Shown here: positions 47,633 through 59,600 of the stretch, in pieces
Layout of the letters: every line of letters starts with the position of its first letter
Position numbering within the stretch: the stretch's first letter is position 1
NCBI RefSeq assembly: GCF_000764305.2
Contig: NW_025946732.1
Span: forward strand, 21,561 to 85,560
Direction of reading: 5' to 3'
Source of the DNA: Hyalella azteca
Lineage: Eukaryota; Arthropoda; Malacostraca; Amphipoda; Hyalellidae
DNA: 64,000 nt
The notes under the pieces: generated by a model
Seen by the model: the letters and a program-made list of their open reading frames with translations, nothing else
What the model was told of the DNA's origin: nothing
Database searches by the model: none
Translations under genes and position numbers: made by a program

Positions 47633-50600
47633 CTGCGAAATATATTACACTGTAGTACAGCTACTATAACGAGCGTGCATAAATGTATCATTTAGTTCGA
47701 CCAGTTCAATTTCTGGTCTAGGACTTGCCGCTAACTTTTAGATTTTTTGCCAATCGATTCAAGCATAAAAAATAAATACGAGAAGACAAAGATACGAAAA
47801 GACAAAAATATGCAAGAAAATAAAGCAACCAGTGAATTCAAATACGCCAATCAAATAACTCAAGTTAGGATAACATTAGAAAGTACATAGGCCACGAGTC
47901 CCAGTAGCACAGAGAGTGTATCGTAAATGTTCACTCACCGCAAAATAAATGAATCCTTTAGCTTTGCTTTCAGACTTGTCGGCATAGTAAATGAGCGCCT
48001 TTTCATCGCGATCAAACACGAACCATCTCTTGTTATAAGCTTTCATGCCGAATAAACGTCCAGAATTCTTGGAAGTTTGGTGTGGTGAAACAAGGGCCCC
48101 GCCCTGCGGCGATTTGTTCTTGGCAGACCCGGAAAGTTTGTGTAGATACCCGCGACAAGATGTGGACGTGAGCACAATGTTGGAGCACAGCTCGATCTGG
48201 TGGCCCGCGCTCTCGATGTGCTGTCGTAAGTTGAACTGGAGACTCGAGGGCTCCGTGGACTTGACCGGCAAGTAACGCGTCAGAGGACGCTGCTGTAAAA
48301 AATATTGGGTTTTGTTGTGAATATAAAGGGACGCAGCACAGCCTAGATCTGCTAACTTGAGCCCGTGGTCTGGGAGGCTGCTGTGAACGTCATAATATGA
48401 GATTAAATAAGCAATAAGGGTACTGGAGAATAAAAGTAACCGTGTAAATTTTTATTACTAACTTCAAGAAAATTCTTTCACACGCACAAAAAAATCACCA
48501 ACACAACCTTTAACTCGGGTAGTAATAGCCGAGATGCATAGATGAGAATCTTAGCAATTAAGTATATAAAGCAATCTCAGCTCCCTGCAAGAATCTAAAG
48601 AATGGTACACGGATCTATGATATAAAGAATCAAATGTCTGAAGGGAACATAAGACTCAATTTAATAAAGCGATCAGCTGCAGTGAGAACCTAATGAATCA
48701 CACGATAAATAAATAGCAGTTGACCTGCCTAAGTAGGAAACATGTGTGGTAATATGAGTCAACCGTGAGATTAAATTAAGAGAAATGGTGAGATTGAGTC
48801 ATGAAGTTCACAGAGGAATTGTAATCGTGTGCGCACCGACCTCTGGTCAGACCTTTAAACCGGTCATTAACGCGGCATGCATTCATTTATTCAAGAACCA
48901 TAACTAAAATGAATATTAGCATCTTTTTGAGCATCTAATAATATTTTCAGCCAAAAAAATATCTACTACACTATCCTAAAATACTAAAGAGGTATCTCGT
49001 TATTAAACATCTACATACATCCTAAAAAAACACAAAAAAAACATTACAAGCAAAGGAAACTCGAGTTACACGCAACACCAACTGGCAGATAAGGCGGCAG
49101 TAGCTCACCTGTTTAGACCGCGTGCCGCTACGAGGTCTGAAGCGGACCGACGGAGGCGCGTTCTCTCCCGTGGCACCGAAGGAAGTAGGCGTGTGGTCCC
49201 CCGTGGCACCGAAGGAAGTGGGAGTGTGGTCCCCCGAGGCACCACAGAAGGAGGGAGGCGTGTGGTCCCCAGCGGCACCACAGAAAGAGGAGCTCTCGCT
49301 CAGAGGCCGCAGGTCTTCACCGCCACGCTCGTGGTCACGCATCTGTTCAAATAATTGGCCAGTCACTAACACTTGAATAAACACTCGCTTATTTTAATAC
49401 CTCAAATGAATTTCAAATATTCGAATACATTTACACTTTTTTAAGGATTCTGATCCCTTTTATAATTCGTGAGCGGCATTTAAAGGTTTAAACGCGATGA
49501 ATAATTTCAAAAGAATTTATCTTTTTCCGAGATTGAGTGTTTTTCATGAGATTTTCTTCATTCCTGAAGAAAATCCATATACTTATACAGGGTCCGCCAT
49601 ATTTATGGCAACGCATGTCTTTGGTTATTTCTCAATGAAACAAATAGGTGCATTGTTTTTTTACTGGATGAGCTAATAGCCAAGAATTACCTAAACAATT
49701 CTAAGACATATTTATTCAATATGACCACCCTTATTTTTAATGACGGCCTCCAATCTACGTGGGAAAGCTTCACAGGAGACACGCAGCATTTCCTGAGGGA
49801 TCAAGTCCCATTTTCGTGTCAATTTAGACTTCCAACGATCCAAAGAATCATGAGGTGTTCTGCAGACCCTACTCTCTAAAATAGCCCACACAGAAAAGTC
49901 GAGAGGATTCAAACCAGGGCTTCTTGAGGGCGCTTCATTTTTGCTAATGAACGCTGGGATGCGACCCTGAATCCAGTTTTGGGTCATGTTTGAGCCATGT
50001 GATGGGGCAGAGTTTATTGAAGTGTTTACGGGCCCAAGGTAACAACACAGCTTCCAAAATGTCCGAAATGTAACGCTGACTGTTTAATTTCACTCCTGAG
50101 GGGATAAAAACGAGTGGGGACCTCCCAGTGGCGGTTACCGCGGCCCAAACCATTACGGACATGGGATTTTGACGTCGTGTTGCTGCATTGGTTGCCACAG
50201 ATCCATCCCGACTCCAAACTCTGTCATTTTGACGGTTAACACGTTGTTCAATATCAAATTTTCTCTCGTCACTGAACACCAAGTTGGGCAGCGTGCCATC
50301 CTCAATGAGATCCAGAATGTTCTGGCATCTTTCGCGCCTCATTCGTTCATGACGATCTGTTAGTTCATGCCTTGTTTGCATCTTGTAAGGGGAGGTTTTG
50401 AGGTCATCTTTGAGGACTCTACGCATTGATGTCTGACTGACTACTGCTTCTGCAGCCAATTTTGCAGCTGAGCTACGAGAGTTTCTCCTCAGCTTCTCCC
50501 TCGTGTTTTTGCCCAATTGTTTTGTTCGGACACTTCGTTTCCTTCCTTGACCAGGTCGATTGTATGTTTCACCAGTTTCCTTGAATTTTTTTACCACCTT

Positions 50601-53600
50601 CCATACAGTTTCACGCTGAATAATGAGCATTTTTGCAATAACTGAATTACTCTCGCCCTTTTAATGAAGGGTTACAATTGCATTTCTATCAACTGCCATA
50701 AATAATAGTAAATTAAGACAGCTTAGACTTCTGCAATATAAAATAGATGAATTAATAGATGATATTAAGCTTCATTATAAAAGAAAAGTCTCCTAGGATC
50801 CAAATAATTTTGATATAGCAAACATACGTTGCCATAAATATGGCGGACCCTGTAGATGAACGTGTTACAATTTTCCTCAGAATGTAGTCATTAAGATTAA
50901 TAATAATTGTTACTATTAATAAAAACATTTTTGAGTAAAAAACAATAAAAAAATCATGCATTAAGCACGAGTTCATTTAAACTCACGACGACGTCCGAGA
51001 AGCTCAGCTGTGATGGCTGTCCCTGATAAGCATTTGAGTCGACCTCATCACTGCACAGACAAAGCACGTTGTGACTATAAAAACTCGAACCGTTATTCAG
51101 AATTACATTTCATTTATCAGGGGTAGGTGTGGCGATGCATTAGTAAACAATTTTCTAGTACATAGCGTAACTTCGAGGTAAAATTATGAAATAGTTTATA
51201 TAATAATAATAAATAGTGAAATGTCACAGTCTACAAGGTCTCAGGTGACCAGCGCTTAAGCTGAAGAAAATAAAAAAAAACCCGAGTTGTCAATGAGAGC
51301 GAGCTTTCAGAAGCTCGCACAAAATATTAACCGGTGCTTTAGCTAAAACAAACAAATGGGTCATTATATAGCCACAGTTTCAGCATTAAAAGTAGTAGTG
51401 AGAGTGCAGAAAATTGCTCACACTTATAGAATAATAGATGATGCCCTATCAACAAGAATTGCTGGTGTTACATCATTATAAACAATGAAGAATTCAACGA
51501 ATAATGTCGCTTAATAATGTCACTGGAATAATGTCGCTGGAATAATGTCACTGGAATAATGTCGCTGGAATATAGAAAACTTCGACTTTACACACCTTGT
51601 AACCCTGGAGGAATCAGACTGCAGCACACCGAGTCCCTGCCTGGAGGAGGCGCCCGTGGGTCCCGGTCTCCCACACAAGGCCTCAGGAGACCTGGGACTC
51701 AGGCCGCGGCTCATCGACCCGCCCACTGCCGCTGCGATGTTGGCTCGGTTGCGTTGCCGCGAGTCCTCGATGATGTTTTCTAGGCTGAATTTGCCCGAGA
51801 GTTTCTCTTGTTTCTGTTGAACTTCCGCCTCCCGAGCGCCTGCTTCGCAGTCCATGAAGGAGTTACTCGCACAATCCAGCGACTCCCGTGCCCTAGAACA
51901 CCAAAGTTCGTTATGAAATATTCATGATGAAATCTTGATTTGGAGAAATAAAGTTCATTATGAAATCTTGAAAGTTCATTACGAAATGAACTTTCAGTTC
52001 ATAGAAAAGAAAGTTCATTATGAAATCTTGAAAGTTCATTACGAAATGAACTTTCATTTCATAGAAAAGAAAGTACATTATGAAATCTTGATTTGGATTC
52101 CCTTACGGTGAACGGAAAATTACCTAGGATAGATTTGTAAGGGACACATTCAATGCTCATTTCAATTCATTAGAAATTAAGCCTCCAAATACATAAGGCT
52201 TACCAATAAAGTAGTTTTAAGTTACCTGTTAGGCTGAGACCAGGAGTCAGCAAGCGTGTCACCGTCACGCCACGAGTCCTCCTCGTCACGCTCGTCACCA
52301 GACGCCTGCTTGCTGGTGACGACGAGCGACTTGTCGTCGAGTGTGCGCGTCTTCTCGTCGCGCAGCTCCCGTCGAGTCCTCGAGTCTGGCGAGAGTTCCT
52401 CGCCAGTGCTCGCTCGTCTTTCACGTAACTCGCACCCGCTCGACACTACCATGTCTTTGTTCTTGTGGTCTGTACAAAAGAAACAAAAGAAATAAAATAA
52501 TATATACAATTCCGTGACGTTAGAAATCCCAAACTTATTATTCTTATGGTCTGTACAAAATAAACAAAAGAATATAGACAATTCCGTGATGCTAGAAATT
52601 CCACATTTGTTATTCTTTTGGTCTGTACAAAAAAACAACAACAAAAGAATATAGACAATTCCGTGACGCTAGAAATCCCACACTTGTTATTCTTGTGGTC
52701 TGTACAAAAGAATATAGTTTGACCATTCCGTGACGCTAAAAACCCCACACTTAAGTTTTGTCATAAATATTATATCGAATGACAATCCCGCGCGCTCAAC
52801 AGTGAACATGCACGCCCATGATTTTGACTTGTGGTATTTAGTTAATCAAATAATCATGGCATTGAAACTTTATTCAAAATACAGCGTGGGAGGTTAACAA
52901 CTCAAAAAAAAACTTTTGTTGTTGTGGGAAGTTCTTTCAGTGATCCTGCAAGGAAGTAGGATTTTCCTACTAGGGGTCCTGCAAACCCCCTTCTCCTGAG
53001 ATGCAATGTAATTTGAAATTAAAGTATAAAATTAGAGCAAAAGTATGTAAATTTCAGTGTTGACATCATAGTAGACTGCTCACTAGGTATTTGATATGCA
53101 TCACTAACTAAATCATGCTAAAGTTAATATAACTGATCTTTTTTATGGATTTAGTGCACTCCTTAAGTTTATCATGTTAATCTTTTTTTGCTTTTCAGAC
53201 TGGGTAAAGCAGGCAAACTTGAAAATACCATTATTTGAGGTTATAGACCCCGTGCTTCTGTTTTGCGCTTGTTCTTTTCTTCTCTGTTCACTGTACATAC
53301 CTGGTTCTTCTTGTTGTGTTGTTCAATAAATTGTTAAATAAAAACAAGGAAAAGTCCTTGTCCTACCACATTGTTTCTTCGAAAAGCATATTTTCGGTTG
53401 AAATGAATGCCATATCTCAGATGGCAAAAATACCGATCACGTGTCGGTTTAGAAACTCGGTAGTTTCTTTCTTCACAAATAGGTAAATATAAATAATCAT
53501 AAATCATCAAAAAATTTACATTTTTCTCACGAACACCCACTGCCAGTACATCCTCGCAAAGATGTCAAGAAATCGTCCAGGTTTTAGTTATACCTGCATT

Positions 53601-56600
53601 GTCATTTTAAATTTGGCTCATTACAAACGAAATCAAATAAATAACTGTTCACGAAATCTAAAATTTAATTTCCCTCTATTAATACTTTTCACAGAATGTA
53701 CTTCTGAAAAAGGAAACAACGCAATTCAGCTATTCAAAAATACTTTTTCCATTTTACACATGTACATTGTACAGTACATCAAAAACTTTCCAGCAAACTA
53801 CTGCGGATCATTGATTCTACTTCGTGTCAATTGTTGACCGTGATGACTCATCATCATGATGACTCATCGTGAAGGTGAGTCACGATGACCCACCTGCGAG
53901 TGAGGTGACAGAGTGTGTCATGGCAGACATGGCGTCACACAGGAGGTGCAGGCGAGAGCCTCGTGTGTGGTCGCCTGCGTCGTGGTCCTCCTCCTCAGAG
54001 TCGCTGGAGCCGCTCGCCTGCCTGCCGCTCCTGCAACACCGCGGCATGAGCGACATGTTGACATTATTTATGCTGGGGGTGCCGGTGATGAAGAGGGGAG
54101 GGGGCAAAAGAAAGGCGGGGGAGGCCAAAGAGAGGGAGGAGACAAAAGAAAGGGAGGGGACAAAAGAAAGGGAGGGGAGGTCAAAGAGAGGGAGGGGGCA
54201 AAAGAAAGGGAGGGGACAAAAGAAAGGGAGGGGACAAAAGAAAGGGAGGGGAGGTCAAAGAGAGGGAGGGGGCAAAAGAAAGGGAGGACCAAAGAAAGGG
54301 AGGAGGACCAGAGAAAGGGAGAGGACAAAAGAAAGGTAGGGAGTTGGAGTTCAAGGAAGAGCAGGATACAGAAATTAGGCAAGTGTGACGATAATAAAGA
54401 GGGGAGGGTGACAAATAGAGCAAAAAGGGGGGCAATAAAAGTGAGGAGGACAATAGAGGAGAGAGAGAGGACAAAATGAAAAGAGGGCGACGTAAAGGGG
54501 AGTGAATGATGCTCGAAGAAGAAGCGAATGTGACGATAAAGAGTGAGAGTGGCCATAGAAAAAGAAGGTTTAAGAGAGTTGTCACTGCTACTGACCAGAA
54601 GGCGTCGTTGTCACTGCTACTGACCAGAAGGCGTCGTTGTCACTGCTACTGACCAGAAGANNNNNNNNNNNNNNNNNNNNNNNNNNNNNNNNNNNNNNNN
54701 NNNNNNNNNNNNNNNNNNNNNNNNNNNNNNNNNNNNNNNNNNNNNNNNNNNNNNNNNNNNNNNNNNNNNNNNNNNNNNNNNNNNNNNNNNNNNNNNNNNN
54801 NNNNNNNNNNNNNNNNNNNNNNNNNNNNNNNNNNNNNNNNNNNNNNNNNNNNNNNNNNNNNNNNNNNNNNNNNNNNNNNNNNNNNNNNNNNNNNNNNNNN
54901 NNNGGGACGAGTGTGTCAACAGGGGACGAGTGTGTCAACAGGGGACGAGTGTGTCAACAGGGGACGAGTGTGGCAACAGGGGACGAGTGTGGCAACAGGG
55001 GACGAGTGTGGCAACAGGGGACGAGTGTGGCAACAGGGGACGAGTGTGGCAACAGGGAACGAGTGTGGCAACAGGGGATTTATTTGTCTCTAATATCCTT
55101 TCTTTATTATTCATGATGATTTACATCAGGTTCAATTCTTAGTCTTAATTACTGAAACACGAAGCTGTAATGATTTTTAGTCCAGAAATAGAGTTCACGA
55201 CATTAGTTAAGTAAAATACACTTTTCAAGTGAAAATATACATTTCAGTGACAAGTCGTGCAAAATTTAATGACCCATAAGTACATATATAGGCGTATAAT
55301 AACTACAATAGGCAGAGCACAGTTCTGTTATAAGTCAGAGGCGCAACATTCGAGCCATTAGCGCCCCGTTCTCTGGGCCATTAGGTATACTGAACAGTAC
55401 GAACTGTAACAATATTTTCGACTGATAAGATGCTTTTCCTTAAATAATTCAATGCCCCTTTTTCCAATTCTAAAACACAACATATTTCCACAACATGCAG
55501 TGTAGGTTCCATGTATGCAGAACGAACAAGTCAACACAGAAGCAGAGAGTAACTCACAGTTTGCAAGCGCGCGTTCAGTTCTGAGCGATGAGCGTCGATT
55601 TTTGAAGTTTCGCGTTGCACTGCCGCGTTTAGAGCTTCCACCTGCAAACACAAACAACTTTCGTGCAAACATTTACTAGCAAGCACATACAAATATTCAT
55701 TAGATTACATGCAATGAAGCTCTCTTGTGGAGCAACATTTGTACGTAAATCATCAATAATCGTGCGATCTCGGTCACGGATTCCATGTAATTGCGTTTAG
55801 TCGAAGAATATAACAATTTGCGTGTGCGCTATTGTCATGCAATTTATCTTATCTGCCACAGCCTGGCCGATATCTCCGAGTTTTCATTGACTGATCGTCC
55901 ACAAAGATGTTCTAAACTTTTCGAAGCGCGGAGTTCATTTAACTTGACTTCTCCCCGTTGGTCAAGTTTCTATAAAGTTTTAAGTTAATATCTCCCCGCT
56001 GGTCAAATTTCTATAAAGTTAAGGTAGTAATATCAGCAGAATAAATTGATCAATCAGTCATCTTACAAAAGAGAAAGCCGAGTGATGACGTCTGACAACG
56101 TAAGTCGATATTAAAATAATGCACTTGAGTGGGTTGAAACTAGTGGGCTTTTAGAAACATTTGCGGATTTACTTACGAGGAACTTAATTCAATTCATGCA
56201 AAATACATAATTGATAACTAAAATGATTCAAATCGTAGAAACAAGCAAATCTAGTTAATGAACCTGGACATGCCATTATAGTCCTTCAGCATAGACTGTA
56301 GAGAATATGCCATGCCATTAATGGTTTTGCCTGCTTTTATTTTAATTGGATTGCAAACTATCACAACTCACACATCAATACATATATTAATTGTAAGTAA
56401 ATTTACAACATTAATATCGTGCCAATTTAAATTAGTATTAGAATCCGCCCGTGAACTGCGGTAAAGTGGTTGGGTCACAATGAAACGCATATTAAAATAC
56501 GGACATTTGTTGAACGGTCAAAGCATGACATAAAAATTATGAAACAACAGTTAGTGATAATAATAAGTTAGTGATGATTGATGGTAAAGATTCAATTTAG

Positions 56601-59600
56601 ATTACTATTTAATGCTCGATATCACGCAAACGTGGAGTATACGGAAGTTTAATTCGTACCTGCTTGCGAAGCTGCGCTAGACGATCTTCTTGCTGCGTGA
56701 GACGAGATCTCTCCTTGCTCATCTGCCGGAAAAATTTGTTTCGATTAACTTTATTCTGCCATAAAACGGTTGCTCGTAACCATTATATTTCACCTAAAAT
56801 AGTTAAGCGTTGTATTATAGGTTGAACGCATCCATTTTATTTCATTGATGTACAGCCAAAGGATCATCGTATTTTGTTTGGGAGAAAACGAGCCCATTCG
56901 GTTGATGGAATTTGTGTTACTCGTAAAGGAAATCTCTTCTCGTCGCCTTTTAATATTTGTGGGCAGTAAATATGAGACAAGATTTCACGGCTAATATGAT
57001 ATCAAAGGACAATATCATATACCAATTATTGATATAGGTTTTTCAATTAGTAACAGAAATCTAGAATTGGTGAAAATACATAGTTATTTTCTCTTATTTT
57101 ATTAATACTTTTTAGACATCAACGCTCGTATAAAATGTACAATAAGAATCAAATGACGAGAGCCTTTGAGAGAAACTTCCAGAAATAGAACTAAAAAAAT
57201 GTGACTCAGTACCTCACTGCAGTGAGTGACAGAGAGCGCATTTTTTCGTTGACAAAAACGTGAAGTCACGGACGGACAGACGTGGCGAGCGCAATAGCGG
57301 TTTTTTTACATAAATGAGAAAATGCGCTAAAAATGATTATAGAAACTATATTACATCACATTGACGAGTGCACCAACATATCCTACCAACCTTAAAAGAC
57401 GTCAACATTCAATAAACAATACACCAGATGACCGCACGCAAGCGCTGCTAATTGAAGTTAATTAAAGTAATTAATTAATTAAATAATTAATTGAAGTTAA
57501 TTAATTAGAGTTAAACAAGAGAGAAATGGCCGGATACTCACGAGGCGGTTGAGGTCTTCTCTCTCAGCTTCCCTCTGCGCCTCTCGCTCCATCTGACTGA
57601 ACTCCATGTCCTCGTACACCTGTACGCATGAGTAGGTCACCAAACTATAGGTCGCTAAATCTATATCTAGGCATACTATAGGTCTATAAGTCACTAAATT
57701 CTACCACTAGATATCTAAGTCTGTTATGAAGACACGCAACTTCTATTAAATCTTTATATCTTCATATATCACTATCTTACTTCCGAAAATGTTTAGTTTA
57801 TATACATGTACCATGCAGCAGCAACAGTGCAACAACCTCAGAATGGCGATATAAAAAATAATACAATTGACTCAATGAGTGCAAGAAGTTAACAGGCACG
57901 TACCAATACCCAGAAGTGGCATTGAAACAATACAATTGAGTACGTGAAAAATACCAGGCAATTACGAATACCTCAAGGATATAAAAAAAAGAATACAAAT
58001 GACTTGACTCAATGAGTGCAAAAAGTTAGCAGATAAGTACGAATACCTAAATAGCAGACGATTACAAATATCTCAAGGAGCCCCTAAAATAAAATTCTTT
58101 AGTCAATGAGTGTGGAGAATAGCAGGCACGTACGAATGTCAAATACTATGGCTATGACGTTGTGGATAAATAATTTGCAAGGCAAGCAGCAAATGAAAAG
58201 TCTCAACTAATTGATGAACCTTAAGGAATGAAACAAATCTCGATAAGAATACAAATCTTCCAAGACTTTCAAGAATATTCTTCCCATGCAATATTTAATA
58301 AATAAATCAAGTATTAGAACTGCCCCTGAAGATCGATACTCGAAATCATAAAAGTCGAATTCGAGAACATCACTTCACAGTCAAGTTGCTTCATACAGAC
58401 TTTATAAAAGTTAATGGAAGAGATAAAAAAATTTCAGGCTATATTCCTGTTTGAACATAACAGTAGAATACATTGCAAACCCTCAACTTTGGTTGATTTA
58501 AATATTAACTTCAGCACACGCTAGTCACACCACGAAATCATCATGATAAAATTAACAAGAAAGATGTCCGTGTTTCAACGTAAAAATGTACAATCCACGG
58601 TCAACAATCCAATTCATGCAAATAAAGCCGCACTCAAAGACACTCATTAACGTGATAATTATTACGTTTTTTTATTAATCATGGTTTAATAAAGTTAAAA
58701 ATTTCACACTATCGAGCAAAAATCATTTGAACACAAAGAAAATCTAAAAGAAAAAAACGGTTTTTCACATAAGTAGAAGTTTAATACGGCAAAAAATGTA
58801 TCAACGAATCCAAAAATTTACAGCATAAAATTTTAACAAAGAAAACAGAAAAAAACACGCCGATCCGTAAATTACGATCAGGCTTAGTAACGAATTTTCA
58901 ACTGAAGGCCAAAACTGCATTTATTCGAATAAGAACAACATAAAAGTCTATGACCTATTAGCTATTCACATATTGTGACAAATGTAAAAATTATAACCAG
59001 GAACTCTGGTTAGGAGTAATAAAAGAAAAGTCAATTTTGAAAAATTGCTTTCTAATTAGAAAATGGCACGTTATCTTTAAAAAGTTATACAATGAAATGA
59101 AATGGAGGAAATCAGGATCGAAACTGACCACTTCCCACATAGCGAGAAACCATACACTGACGAGCAACAGAAACGCACTGAGAGCTTAATACGGACAATC
59201 CTCAGCACTGCGCACAATATAACAAAATATGAGACATGAAGCAACACTCGGAGCATGCACAACACAGGCTGCTGAGTAAGCTTTATTTGCACGGCACTGG
59301 ACGTCAGCAATTTCAGGCGCAAGCTTCGCAAAAACACGAGAAAAAATAGTTTCCAAAAACCACTAAAGTTGCGCTAAAATTAAATAACCAAAACAACGTC
59401 AAACAAAGCATCTGCAACTCACAATAAGAACCGGCGGAGCGGCATACACAGGCTGTGAGCAACACATGTATTAGAGAAGCGCAAATATACAGAAAAATGC
59501 AAGGTTTGCAGAAATTTTTCAGAGTGTCATTGTGTTTAAACCTTATTTATGTACCAATTTCTACGCATTGCTTGCTATTTAAAATTCACGAGTTGGACTA

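Noticed and set aside
54068..54585. Long Lys/Glu/Gly-rich and Ser/Leu/Pro-rich frames
   Set aside because: Products of a purine-rich minisatellite in an intron of the LL5 gene.
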